A DNA stretch of 64,000 nt from Acholoe squamosa (Eukaryota; Annelida; Polychaeta; Phyllodocida; Polynoidae), in NCBI GenBank assembly GCA_949317995.1, contig OX439036.1:90991920-91055919 (forward strand), in the 5' to 3' direction. The notes beneath the pieces are model-generated. The model saw only the letters and a list, made by a program, of their open reading frames with translations, had not been told where the DNA came from and did not search any database. Shown one piece after another: positions 9,627-20,699 of the stretch (position 1 is the stretch's first letter; every line of letters starts with the position of its first letter). Position numbers and translations under genes: made by a program.

Positions 9627-10955
9627 GTGGCCAACATGTTCCGGGACGACCCCGACCTGGGAAAGGAGTACCTGGAGTTGCTGCGGCTCAGGGAAGGGAG
9701 GAGGCGAGAAAGGGAGGAGGCGGAGAGGTCCCGGCGAGAAGCGGAGAAGGTCAGGAAGGAAAAAGAGAAAGAGCAAGAGGAGGAAGCACTGAGAAAGAAG
9801 GTGGAAAGGGAGAGGCGGGAGAAGGAGGCGGAGCTGGAAAGGCAGCAAGCGGAGGAAAAGAGGAAGGCAAGAGAGGCCGAAGTGGAAGCCAGTAGGAAAG
9901 CCGCCCGGGAAACGCAAATGGGAGAGGGAGCACATGAATCATCGTGTAAAGACAAGCCGCATCAAGTCCTCGGAGAGCAAGCGAAGACGGGAAAGGACGT
10001 TGGGAGTAAGAAAAAGACTTACCTTGGGACTGCAAAGACAGGGGAGGTCGGGCGGGGATCGGAGGGAGACCGGTCGGAGGAGCAGGCGGAGCTCCGGGAC
10101 CAGGTTAACCAGAGGGGGACGCCTCACGTAGCACTACAGAAGGTCCACCAGACTCCCCCACGACGATGGGGCCAGGCGGAGGAGAAGGTGAGGGTTGACC
10201 TGGGCAACCCGATACGGGCGGTGGTCCCGGATCATGGCATCTGCTTGGATTCAGAAGGGGGCGAGTTTTTAGTACAAGTCATCGCTTCTGAGAAAGAAGG
10301 GGAGGGGACGATCACAACGATTATGTTACCTGAAGGGACCCCATGGGCAATAGGGCGACCGGGGGACTCCTGCTTGCCTCTGGAAGGGGAGCCAGGGAGC
10401 CAGGTTGTGGTAGTACCGGACTGTAAGCTGAAACCAGGAGGAGACCAGCCCCGAGTCGTCTCTCTGCCACCAGTACAGAGGATACCACAGGAGGAGTTAG
10501 CGAGGGCGAGAAGGGCGAAGAAAATGTTCTGGGTTCCGGAATATGACGGCCCAACGACGCTGAGGGCATACGCGGAGATGCTGGGACTGAACCCGGACCT
10601 TACTCCGGACCTGGTGGTGGTCCTGGGAGGAGGGATGGGCACCGAGATACGGCAGCTGCCGGAGGGACAGTTTGAGGTCGTACAGACATATCGCACCCGG
10701 TTCGGGGAGCCAGTGGGATCGGCTCCGGGGAAGTTCTGCCATGAGTGTGGGAGTCGGCGGCAGCCGCCAGAGCCGAGCAACACGGAGCAGTCGACAGCCC
10801 AGGACGAGGAGCCCGGAACCAGTGGAGAGGGACAGGGTAAGTGTGACTCTATTCATCCTGTTCCTAGTGACGTGTCGAAACCCGGTAAGCCCCGAGTACA
10901 CGGCGGCAGAGGGCGGGGAAGGAAACGAAGGACGAGGGCAACCCACTCCGAGTAG
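9627..10955 (+). CDS. 442-residue coiled-coil protein of the LTR element
   Basis: The frame starts MANMFRDDPDLGKEYLELLR and continues with a highly charged Arg/Glu/Lys helix (residues about 20-100) that looks like a long coiled coil. The middle is Gly/Pro-rich, followed by a more globular part (about 290-365, with a FWVPEYDGPTTLRAYAEMLG segment). Near the end there is one CHEC pair (FCHECGSRR) and a basic tail rich in Gly/Arg/Lys. The order of coiled coil, folded domain and basic nucleic-acid-binding tail is like many gag proteins, but no standard CCHC knuckle is visible and I do not recognise the family. The frame looks whole. An upstream ATG at 9577 opens a different, shorter frame. Its place directly ahead of the 3' part of an LTR element makes a retroelement origin most likely. 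Confidence 0.6.
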   Translation: MANMFRDDPDLGKEYLELLRLREGRRREREEAERSRREAEKVRKEKEKEQEEEALRKKVERERREKEAELERQQAEEKRKAREAEVEASRKAARETQMGEGAHESSCKDKPHQVLGEQAKTGKDVGSKKKTYLGTAKTGEVGRGSEGDRSEEQAELRDQVNQRGTPHVALQKVHQTPPRRWGQAEEKVRVDLGNPIRAVVPDHGICLDSEGGEFLVQVIASEKEGEGTITTIMLPEGTPWAIGRPGDSCLPLEGEPGSQVVVVPDCKLKPGGDQPRVVSLPPVQRIPQEELARARRAKKMFWVPEYDGPTTLRAYAEMLGLNPDLTPDLVVVLGGGMGTEIRQLPEGQFEVVQTYRTRFGEPVGSAPGKFCHECGSRRQPPEPSNTEQSTAQDEEPGTSGEGQGKCDSIHPVPSDVSKPGKPRVHGGRGRGRKRRTRATHSE

Positions 10956-11270
10956 ATGGGCCGGAGAGGCAGCGGTCCGGAAGCAGTAGAGTACTGGGGT
11001 GGCTGTTACCGAGGACGGAGAGGTCGAAAGCAGTGGCTCATCGGGTGCTTCATGTTTGGTACTTGCAGGGCGGAAGCGATGAGGGTGGCAGCGGCAGCAG
11101 GGTCGGAGGCAGACAAGGGCTGCAGCTGTCGTGGGCGGACGGCGGAAGGAGCCGTGTGTACATACGTTACGTGGAGCTAGGGACGCCGGGCCAGGCGGAC
11201 GCAGTAGGGAGCGTCGGGAGGTCGGAGACGGTATCCCGGGGCCAGTTCCAGTTATCTCCGGGTTCCAGTT

Positions 11271-11725
11271 GACGTGCCTTCGGGGAAAGGCAGCAGCTAT
11301 TCATCGGGGCGATCGGAGCGCCCAGAGGCGGAGTCCTCACCAAGTTATCTCCGGGTTCCAGTTTGACGTGCCTTCGGGGAAAGGCAGCAGCTATTCATCA
11401 GGGCGATCGGAGCGCCCAGAGGCGGAGTCCTCACCAAGTTATCTCCGGGTTCCAGTTTGACGTGCCTTCGGGATAAGGCAGCAGCTATTCATCGGGGCGA
11501 TCGGAGCGCCCAGAGGCGGAGTCCTCACCAAGTCATCTCCGAGGTCCAGTTGACGTGCCTTCGTGGAAAGGCAGCAGCTATTCATCGGGGCGATCGGAGC
11601 GCCCGGAGGCGGGGTCCTCATCAAGTTACCTCCGAGTTTGACGTGCCTTCGGGGAAGGGCAGCAGCTATTCATCGGGGCGATCGGAGCGCCCGGAGGCGG
11701 AGTCCTCACCGAGTCACCTCCAGGT
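11271..11725 (+). repeat. Five ~93-bp tandem units inside the LTR element
   Basis: The sequence GACGTGCCTTCG starts units at 11271, 11365, 11459, 11552 and 11640 (periods 94, 94, 93, 88). Each unit also holds GGCAGCAGCTATTCATC and GGGGCGATCGGAGCGCCC; the latter contains a GC-rich dyad. The array lies between the open frame and the 3' LTR. Units differ by a few substitutions, so the array is young or homogenised. Confidence 0.9.
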
Positions 11726-11892
11726 TCTGGGGAAAAGAAACGAGGCCAAGACAGAGGAAGTTGTTTATTATTTATTCAGCGCCCAGGGGATCCTGCGCTT
11801 GTAAATATGTTATGTAGAAGTTAGCTACCCTCACAAGGGGGGTTTTTGTTGTTTTGCACCTCACCCCGTAGTGTTATATTAGTAGGGGAGAG

Positions 11893-12237
11893 TGTGGCGG
11901 TAAGACCGAGGGAGCACGGAGCCGAGTCGGAACCATCCTAGATGGGGCCGGCGGAGCTCCAGGCGCCCGGAGTCCGAGCCAAGAGACGGAGCGTCCGACG
12001 CTGGGTATGTGACACCAGCGTCGCAAGCTGCGGTGGCTATAAAAGCGCGTGTGCGTGTAGTTTCGGGGAGACGGTTTTCCAGTAGAAAGCAAGGCGGACA
12101 CACGGCAGAGAAATAACACGACAGAGCCTCCAATCCGAAGTTAGATGGTGTGGCCAGGTGCCAGGGTTTAATAAACTGTTGAATTGTATGTTCCGAGTTG
12201 TGTTGTGTTTACAGGAAGGACGAATCGGATAATCGCT

Positions 12238-12240
<3 letters not shown>
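11893..12240 (+). mobile_element. 3' LTR (348 bp) of the LTR element
   Basis: The segment begins TGTGGCGG and ends GCTACA (TG...CA termini). It is preceded by the polypurine tract AGTAGGGGAGAG (11881-11892). Inside are a TATA box CTATAAAAG (12037-12045) and a poly(A) signal AATAAA (12170-12175), in the order expected for U3-R-U5. It is followed at once by a (TA)n microsatellite, so no target-site duplication can be read with confidence. No partner LTR is present in the window. Confidence 0.75.

Positions 12241-12301
<61 letters not shown>
12241..12301. repeat. (TA)n microsatellite
   Basis: About 30 uninterrupted TA units directly abut the LTR end. The LTR element may have inserted into, or be followed by growth of, this array. 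Confidence 0.95.
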
Positions 12302-12302
<1 letters not shown>

Positions 12303-15300
12303 CTTCAGCTACTCCTTGAATTGGGCTGCATTCAGAGCAGGACAAATAGACCGGCATCCTGACAGAGGGAAAGTGGGAACAATAGTTTAATAAAAATACA
12401 TAAAACCACAAACTAGATCACTTCCATGCAGCAGTCCTTCACGATGAGGTGAATTGCTATGGTTGGAGCACAAAAAGCAGCTGCCCTAAAAGAGAATTCC
12501 GTGTGTTTGTGGTTTTACCAGTGGTTTGCGTGTCCACCCATGTTGGGCTGTTCTAAAAGGGACATGCTATTTGGCATTTTGCTGAGAGAACAGTTAACAC
12601 TTGGTCCAAAATACAAGTTAATGCAGTGGTAGTGTGCAGTACGTGTATTGGTGGTTGGAAGGCAGTGTGTTGTACACGCTACCCTAGTATTGCTTACCGA
12701 TAAATGAATGCTGATGAATCTTGCTGAAAATATGCACGTATTTTCTAGATGTAGGAAGAGTGGCTGCAAAAAAATGGGTATTCTCCAAAACAAAAAGATA
12801 TCAACTAGTTGTTTAAAGTCAGAGAAGAAATAGATTTCTATTTGGGAAGGGGACCAGAGGACCTTTGTTGAGGACCCACTAAACATTATACAGGCATGTA
12901 TATGACTCAGCATAGACGCCCAGTGAGGCCGCCATTGCTTGATCTGGTACGTGGAGAGATTCGCACTGATAATAACAGCCAGCATGTTGGGGGCAAGTTG
13001 TTATGTATTGTACCCAAGAAATTCTGCAGTGAATAATAACTTGATTGGTTGATAATACATTCCGCTTCTTAATAAGGGGTCCTTTTATGATTGGAGGTTG
13101 GGTGGTGGTGGGGGGGGGGGGTTCCCTGCCTTCCTTTTCACCCATGCCAATACAATCACAAAGCGTACCATAGAGCTTTCATATGCAAAAAAAAATACAT
13201 TCCTATGTTTTAGCCATTTGAGCTATTCCCATCATAATTATCTTCGTTCAAGAGCTTTGCTAGAGGTTACTGGAGGTTTGTCTGTGTTTGGGGGGATGAC
13301 ATTATCTAAAGGAGTAAATGATAGGTAGGGTGTATCTAGACAAAACAAGCGATGAACTGCGACAGTGCAAGGTCTAAAGCTTTAAAATTTATCATTCTAC
13401 GAAATTTTTTGTAACATCAAATGATCAGATTTGGATTCATGCAGTCTTTATACAATCTTGGTAATAACTTTCGGTTGATCAATGAATTAGTTACATGGAA
13501 AGAATTGAGGAGTTTATACGAGCCCAATGACCTCAAAGATTATAGATATGTTATTTTTGACACCGTTAGATTTCCTGCCATTGTAAGCTGTTCAGGGTTA
13601 TCCTGGCATTTTGTACTCGATCTTATGCCTGTCACTCCTCTCCTCTCCACCTCTCCTCCAAGACAGAAAGAAAAAGACACAAGAGAAAAAGAGAGTTCGG
13701 GGTTGAGAGAGTGTAGCATATTAAAAGTGTCTAATTGAAAGAGATCATTTACTTAGAAGATCCATCCCTCTTCTCAAGCTCTAATACTTTAGTCCTCTAA
13801 TTATCAGTCTGTACCTAGACAGGAACTGATCACTTGAACTTTATTTTTACACAACTGCTTCCCGATAAAGGCTGTCCTTGGAAAAGGTCTCCTTGACAAG
13901 AAATGCTGAGCGTTGGTGGATGGCCATAAGTTCATCTGGTGCTGATTCTATTAGATGTTGCCCTTTCTTCTTCGGTTAAACACGAAATAAATCGACAGGG
14001 AGGGACTTATGATTAGTTATTTCTCCCTCCTCTTGTTGATTTGTTATCTTGGTCGTATTCATCTGAGGCCTTCCGCCAATGAAGAGTATTTTTAATAAGA
14101 CTGTAGTGAGCACCACTCTGTCGGATGCTATTTATTACTTAAGTTCTTTAAATGTTCATATTAGAATTCTTAAATGTCATGCTTAATATTGAGAATATTA
14201 AGAAGTCTGCAATAGACACTAATATGTCCTGCTCTATCGTTATGCACTGTAAAGATGTACAAATTTTAAGACAGAATCCTCATCCCAAAGTTGCCAGATA
14301 TCCATCTTTTTTTTCACAGAGATTCCTTTCCTTCTAAGACCATACTGCCACCTGGGATTTCTTGCATGAACTATACAGTTTCACCGCTATATACAATAAC
14401 GGTGGTTCACTGTTCAGTTTCACTAGAATCCCTGACCCTGCATGGTAGATTCAAGTTATTTTGTTACAGTGTGGCAAAATAGTAGTTCTTTGTATGAGAC
14501 AATTAATAAGTGAATATGTATATGTGAGAAATCACATGCTTCAATTGTTGTCTCTTAAATCGGAAGAAAAATTTGGTTGCTAAGTGTATATAAGGTCATA
14601 TTCGATCATTCACGACACCATCATCACGCCAAGAAATGCTTTAACATCACAAGTATACCTCCAGCAAAGCCTAGCACCTGGACACTGACCCCCTAACTCT
14701 GTATCCATATAGAACTCGCTCTATCACTCCCCTGAGTGTGATAACAGGCATGTCCCAGATCATATCGGTGATAATATCGATCTGAGGCCTGAGTATGGTG
14801 AAGTAGACATTCATGTTAGACCTGACAGTGGAAGTAGACTTTCCTGTCAGTCAATCTAAGTGCTTCCTTGCCATTCTCATCCGGACCAAGGAGTTTGCAT
14901 GGAGAAATGGACAAAGACTATGGCTTATTTCACATGTTGTCGTTGTTCGTGAGATGAAATTCGGAGAAATATGAGTGAGATAAAATTGAGTATTCGTGCC
15001 CTGTGCAAATAGACAAGAAGAAAAAGAAAATCACGCTAATTTTTCTTGAATTGTACATGATGTAGGTCATGAGATATCTTAAAAGGGCATGAAATACAAT
15101 AAAACACTTCGAAGATGACATCACTTTACTGCATCATACGGCACTTTAAAGGTTAATGGGGTGCTTATCTTGTCAGCCTTGTGGACGTCCGCCTGTATAA
15201 TGACATCAGTAAATCCTACACGTCGTGAATTATGGATTTATCTTGGGGAATATAATATATTACCTGCTCGTATACTTCACTGGCAGCATTACTTGAAGTT

Positions 15301-15410
15301 ATTCCACGATTTCTGGGATTCTGAGTGCTTTTCCTGGATATTCCCATGTACATACCTGTCGATATTGCATGGCATCAGGCCTGCAACATGACTCTTGTAA
15401 GGAGTGCGGT
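12302..15410. other. Non-coding AT-rich stretch
   Basis: I see no supported gene here. A copy of dispersed repeat R3 lies at 12890-13050 and a poly-G run near 13110-13120. Frames of 105-156 codons at 13421-13738 (+) and 12515-12985 (-) lack family resemblance, and the second overlaps repeat R3, so they are not called. Confidence 0.4.
12890..13050. repeat. Dispersed repeat R3, copy 1
   Basis: It aligns in the same orientation with 25730-25900. Both contain GCCATTGCTT, CCAGCATG, a GTTAY-ATATTGTACCC-like stretch and AAATTCTGCAGT. Gaps and substitutions indicate an old copy. Class unknown. Confidence 0.6.
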
Positions 15411-15415
15411 TATCC

Positions 15416-15480
15416 ATGGATAACATGCCTCCTTACATGGATAACATGCCTCCTTACATGGATAACATGCCTCCTTACAT
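15416..15480. repeat. 21-bp tandem repeat, three units
   Basis: Three perfect units of ATGGATAACATGCCTCCTTAC differ only by phase. One frame reads repeated MDNMPPY, but no larger coding context exists. Confidence 0.9.
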
Positions 15481-15529
15481 GTCCTTATATGTCATATGTT
15501 ACATGTTAAAACCTACGAAATTTTTCATT

Positions 15530-15602
15530 GCCAGGGCAGGGGTCGAACCTGCAGTCTCACATCCCAAATCCAACTCCCTATGCATTGCGCCACAGGGACT
15601 GA
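15530..15602 (-). repeat. tRNA-derived SINE head (Trp-like D-arm)
   Basis: On the minus strand GTGGCGCAATGCATAGG matches the A-box and D-arm of Trp-type tRNAs. A perfect T-arm follows (GCAGG-TTCGACC-CCTGC). The 5' end does not pair with the 3' end, so no acceptor stem forms and a working tRNA is ruled out. Confidence 0.65.
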
Positions 15603-15719
15603 CGAGAAACGATCAGTGTTTCCTTGGTTAGACTGTAGAGGCAGGCGGGACGAGTCTCAGTCCGGGCGTATATTTTTGTTCCCTTCTGTCCGCATAACGG
15701 CGACAGCTGCAAGCTGAGG

Positions 15720-15800
15720 AGTGTGGCCCGGTTGTCTAGTGGTTAGCCCATTGCGCTCAGCCGTCAAAGGTAGCGGGTTGAGTCCCGGTCCAACGCATTC
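15720..15800 (+). repeat. tRNA-derived SINE head (Asp/Glu-like)
   Basis: GTTGTCTAGTGGTTAGCC is a good A-box/D-arm, followed by a B-box GCGGGTTGAGTCCCGG. A further GGCTTCGAGTCCCGG at about 15865-15880 looks like a second B-box, suggesting a composite or dimeric SINE. It is head-to-head with the minus-strand SINE 120 bases upstream. Confidence 0.6.
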
Positions 15801-15954
15801 AAACAAAGCCACGGCTGCCGGGCGCCGAGGTGTGTGTACCGATCGTGTACACACACTATGGCTGGCTTCGAGTCCCGGGGAAGGGGAACAATTTTTGGTT
15901 TCAACTTGAATTTATTGATATTCTATTGAAAATCTATTGGTTTCGTGGAATAAA

Positions 15955-16079
15955 ATAAGTAGTCAATGGATAATTCATGACTTGTGTGTGTTAGCAAAGG
16001 ATAATTTCACTCGGGCTACGCCCTCGTGTAATTATCCTTTGCTAACACACACTCATCATGAATTATCCATTGATTATTT
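15955..16079. repeat. Foldback element, ~125 bp
   Basis: Two arms of about 55 bases are inverted copies (CAATGGATAATTCATGA, TGTGTTAGCAAAGGATAAT), around a short loop CGGGCTACGCC. It could form a long hairpin. It is probably a miniature foldback transposon; no duplication of the target is clear. Confidence 0.8.
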
Positions 16080-16479
16080 GTTCACTATTTAAAATAATAA
16101 TGCACACAAACACATACAATATCACCGCAGTTGGAAAGTGCAGAACTAAGTGCACATGAAGACGAAGTAAGAAGAGAGGGGGATAGAGGCGGCAAACATG
16201 TCCACATGTGTTTCGTTTTCAATCCCATTAACAGAAAGAAATGAACTAGATAGGACTGGTATATATGTCTTAAAAGCTTATGTCAATTAGGTAATTACCA
16301 GTAATGCTGAATATTCCTCATGGATTAACGTCATCTTGATCCCTTAAATTATACACCAAAGGTACATAGAGGACAGAAAAAGAGGAGAAAAAAAAGCTTA
16401 AAAGATGGGCCAAGAGAGCCCAATTTCAAAGCGGATATAAAATAGATAGATATGAATAACATTTTGCTTACAAAATTCC

Positions 16480-16652
16480 CTCTATTGAAGTTGCCCATAA
16501 TCCTTTCTTTTCTAGAAGGTTTCCTGTATACCAATATAGGTCAGTCACGTGACTAATGCCATTGGCCAGACTAGGTCACGTGACTGACCTACTTATGGTA
16601 ATTAACAGGAAACCTCCTAGAACAGAAAGGATTATGGGCAACCTCAATAGAG
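16480..16652. repeat. Foldback MITE, ~173 bp
   Basis: Arms of about 78 bases are inverted with few mismatches: CTCTATTGAAGTTGCCCATA on the left against its complement on the right, with GGTCAGTCACGTGAC at the inner end of both arms. The loop is ATGCCATTGGCCAGAC-like. It has no coding content. Confidence 0.85.
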
Positions 16653-17339
16653 ATAACTCGATCCCCTGATGGGCTGGTGGTAGATGTGAATGGTTGGTAG
16701 ATGGGTTGGGGAATGAAGGCTATAGCATGTTATTGATTGAAGCAGGTGCTGGGCTGAACTGAGGGTAGGCAGTGAAGCGGACTGTACACTGGCTCCATGT
16801 GGGGCCCAGATAGGGCATCAACTGTCCTGGTGCGTTCTGCGATAATAATCCTCCACCACTGACAGCCTCATGCACTTAGCACTTTTATAGTGGGTGTTTT
16901 ATAAGCTGAATATTTTATTGTCGAGTGTTCATTTTTTTTGTAATTGCATATACTAGTGTGAACACCCTAGTAGGCAAAGACCTTAATTCAATTTTGGCAA
17001 GGGATTGATCAACGTTTATCAACATCACCAAACTGTCGATGTTCATTTTAGGTTCTGTGACCATTGGATCCATGACTAGACACCCTCAAATCGTAGTGGG
17101 AGGTGTTAGAAATGACTCCATACCAGTGACTACATAGTGAGCTTCAGTTTATGCCTCAAAATAGCAGCTGCTATTTATTCAACTACTGACTCAATACCCA
17201 CCACTATGAAGTCATAGCACCCAGTCATAGAAGCCACTATTGGCTACAAAGTGACCAGTCATATCTCCTTCATGGTCTAGTATGCACTCCTGTGTTAAAA
17301 TGAGCATAGGGCTGCAGTAAGTGTCAAGTGATTTATTGC

Positions 17340-17611
17340 CAGGTGGGGGGGCTTGTTTATTATAGAGGGTTATTTTGAAAAAGACTTCCTTGGCGAGGGG
17401 GGACCCCATTAAAACCTTCACATTGGGGGGGGGTCAAAAATAAAATATGGGCATTTCAAATACCCATCGCAACGCGTCATTGCACGTGTGTATCTCAATT
17501 ATTTTATTTTTTTTGGGGGGGGGGGCATTTTGCAAAATCAGTTCTTGGGGGGGGGCATTTTTGTCACAAAAAATCTGCCCATCTGCCAAAATCCATCAGC
17601 CCCCCCACCTG
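17340..17611. mobile_element. TIR MITE with CAGGTGGGGGGGCT ends, 272 bp
   Basis: CAGGTGGGGGGGCT at the left is exactly inverted at the right (AGCCCCCCCACCTG). The interior has repeated G-runs followed by GGGCATTT. Termini starting CAG are compatible with a hAT-type non-autonomous element, but no target duplication of the expected 8 bases is visible. Confidence 0.6.
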
Positions 17612-20307
17612 ACAATGGTTGTCCCTAACTAAAAAGGTGATCCCACCTGGTTACACGGTCACAAACATGGTCAATTCTCATAAAAATGGATCATAGTTTT
17701 AAATTTAAGGTCAATGGTCATGATTCTGCATACTGCTTATTTTTTCTAGGAGCCCATATATATATATATATATAATGTACAACACAATTAATTGGAATGA
17801 TCTTGCAAAATCAATAGATAAAAATCAATAGATATCATCATCCCACAATCTCTCAGAGGATGATTGAGGTCAGGGATCCTATATATAGGAAGGCTCCTCG
17901 ACCTCTGTGAGTGGCCTGTGGTCAAGACCTTTTGGATCTTTAGTCTATATAGAGAGAATATTTATATGATTACAAAGCAAAGTGCACAGACTGGCTACAT
18001 TTTAGCAAAGGAGTGCAGAGGGCAGCAGCTAAGGCTACCCACTAATTATTCACACAGAGGGCTATCATACAAGCACCCCTTATTGAGTCACTGCTCTGGT
18101 GGCTACTTAGCCAGTAGGCAGTACGATCACCCAGTAATGTAGCCAGCTATTTAGTCACTATGGCCAAATTCCTAAGATCACCTGGTAAGATTTGGCCTAT
18201 CTCCAGTTGTAGCCAGCTGAACCTGTCATAGAATCTATTGAAACAAGGTCCTGGTATTTTTATCACTTTTACGGAAATGAAAATAAGACTTAGAACCTAA
18301 CAGTTGTTTTTTTTCAAAATGCTTTCAACCAGCTTGCCGATACCCCATTCCTAATGTGTACCAGGGTAATTATAGCTATAGTTTTCTTTTTTCAGTCCCT
18401 TCAATATAATCAATTGTATGATAGATTGAGTAATACAGTGTACTTCTTAGAGCTTGAGTTTTGTGTTTTGAAACATTTTTATTCACACTATCACGTAGTG
18501 GTCTACACGCATTGTGAATTCGGAGTGACCAATACCTTAATATGTATACATTAAGTGATACACAGCAGCATCTTGTGTTACTGTAAGAGTTGAAAAATAA
18601 CATTTACAACTTTGTACGAGCATGACTATTGGGAAGAATAAAAGTGAGTCATTTAAATCTGACTTCAGTGTCTGACTTCGCTTCAAGGTCTGTCATTTAA
18701 ACATACTAATAAGGATGAAGTACACAGTATGTTCTCACATGCAATCAAACAAATGACCCAATATCATCATGCTCCATGGTCAGCCATTAATACTTGCGGG
18801 ATGTTCTATTGAGAGTGACCACAAGTCTCTAGCAGCAATTTGCCACATTACAGGAGACTATAATCCAGACCTATACTAAGCCATTGCTGAAGCAGGTAGT
18901 TAGAGTCCAGGAGGAGGTCGGTGTGGGACGATAACCCTGTCCAGGGACGTAACGTGCTCCGCCTACCCAGAAGGTGGCTTGATTATTGTGTGAGGGACAT
19001 GTGATGGTCGTGTACAGAATGTAAAACACGGGTTGCTACTAAGTCTATATGTCCTACCAGATATGAGAGTGGGTGTCAACTATTGAAGTGCCACATTGTT
19101 GTTTTGTTTATGCATCATGCCAATGTGGTCGTCCTAACCTCCTGCCTTCGTGCATCAAGATGACATAGGGGGGTCCATACAAAACAATCTAAGGCCTTTT
19201 TAGGGTAAGATAAAAAATTACAAACCAATAAGGGGGCTATACACTCCAAAAGGATACGCACGGTGAACCATTTCATTGTGGCGGGCAGACTCTTTATACC
19301 ACACCTTGACGTTACCGTATAGCTCCCCCATTTCTGACTAGGTGGAGGGGAACCTGTAGTTCAGGCAAAACTCAGAAGAGGGAGAGTTGTTTGGCCCCCC
19401 ATTCAGTGACATTTCTATGGTGGTGGCCATCTGCTGTTATGTGGCAAAAGTATGGGGGGGGGGGGGGCTGGGAACGAACAGACACACAGCCTAACTCCAA
19501 TGTACGCTATAGCGCTGGATTGGTGCATTGTCACGACAGTGGAACATATATAATGGAATAAAACATTGGCTTGCCTAAATGGTCTGGTTGTCTCAGAATC
19601 AGCAAGGAAATCCAACAATACAGGTACCCCCATTGTCCCCCTAGTCACATTTCCATGCAAAATTTAGTCGATTAGGACAATATCTCCCTTTTCTCAGAAC
19701 GACTGTGAGATCGCCTAAAAGGTTTTGAGCCTAGCGTAAGCATAGGAAGAAGTAGGGAGAGATTGCCATTTTCAACAAATAGCCCGGAATAGCCTGAGCC
19801 AGGAAGTCTAGTTTCACAGTCTACCGGTAGCAGTGCATAGAAAGGATCGTGGGAAGGTACCAGGCGTGGCGGCACATGTTGCTCTTCAATCAAGGTGTGA
19901 CTAGGTAAGATCAACAGATGTACTCTGGCTCCAAATCGCCCTAAACCCATCCATCGACTAGATGCAGTTCCCTCCTCTGTCCCAGCCCTTCGTGTATTTT
20001 TACTCCTTTGGCTTTCCCTTCCACGCCTCTCTCTACTCTCAATTCCTTAATTATGCATGGTCGCCCCCTCAAGCTCCTTACTTGACCATTTTCAAGACTC
20101 GTTGGTGCCCTCTTTTCTTGTGACCCTACCATCCGCTCTCCTGACTCTTCTTTCACATACCATTGCCATTCCCTTTCCTCTTCCTACGTTCGCCTCTGGT
20201 AACCCCCCCCCCCCACCGCCGCCACTCGCCTCTTATTGATATTGCATTCCCTATACATGTAATGACATACATTGTAATCCTTGACATCGCCCTTCCACAT
20301 ACCCCCC

Positions 20308-20310
<3 letters not shown>
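17612..20310. other. Non-coding stretch
   Basis: I see no supported gene. There is a small (TA)n run at 17757-17774 and a G-run near 19455-19467. Frames up to 92 codons have no recognisable content. Confidence 0.4.

Positions 20311-20315
<5 letters not shown>

Positions 20316-20365
<50 letters not shown>
20316..20365. repeat. (CT)n microsatellite
   Basis: About 25 CT units preceded by a C-run. The Ser/Leu-rich and Arg/Glu-rich frames crossing it are products of the repeat. Confidence 0.95.
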
Positions 20366-20367
<2 letters not shown>

Positions 20368-20699
20368 TCTCCTTGTCTTTCAGGCCTGTCACTCAGTAAT
20401 TGCTCTATACTATACAGTCTGCGTCCCCTCCAATCTGACACGTTGATGGTTATGGGTTGCAACCGCATGTTGGTTGTGAGGCTCCCCCCAAACACTGCAA
20501 GTTTCGGGCACCATGGTAAAAAAAAAGAGACAATCCAGAGCAAGTAGGTTTGATTCTTCTCTTGGGCTTGACAAGGCAGAGAAACCACTCTGTGCAGTGC
20601 CATTGCGACTTGCAAAATATCCTAATTGATTTTCCCCACCAATATTTCCATGGTTGACCCTGTTTAACTATATAGGGTGGCGGTAAACTGAAACACCTT

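Larger units (their letters stand above)
9577..12240 (+). mobile_element. LTR retrotransposon remnant (5'-truncated) with 3' LTR
   Basis: This block is much more GC-rich than its surroundings and ends in a sequence with all parts of a 3' LTR (11893-12240), preceded by a purine-rich tract. Internally there is one long open frame (9627-10955), then a non-coding part and a tandem array. I find no second LTR, primer-binding site, protease, reverse transcriptase or integrase, so it is either a truncated Ty3/Gypsy-type element or a non-autonomous derivative that carries only a gag-like or accessory frame. The left boundary is set by the change in composition and is uncertain. It counts as a fossil. 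Confidence 0.7.

Noticed and set aside
9476-10127. Long minus-strand frames opposite the coiled-coil gene
   Set aside because: Ser/Leu/Phe-rich composition is the expected antisense of a purine-rich coiled-coil frame.
11131-11817. A protein with repeated GKGSSYSSGRSERPE-type segments
   Set aside because: It is the chance translation of the 93-bp tandem array; other frames are open too, because the unit lacks stops.
15530-15602. A tRNA-Trp gene on the minus strand
   Set aside because: The T-arm is perfect and the D-arm good, but the 5' and 3' ends cannot form an acceptor stem and the anticodon arm does not close; a SINE head explains it better.
15404-15631. A repeated MDNMPPY peptide gene
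   Set aside because: It is the translation of a 21-bp tandem repeat running into a SINE.
20163-20615. Ser/Leu-rich and Arg/Glu-rich proteins across 20.2-20.6 kb
   Set aside because: They are translations of the (CT)n microsatellite in different frames.
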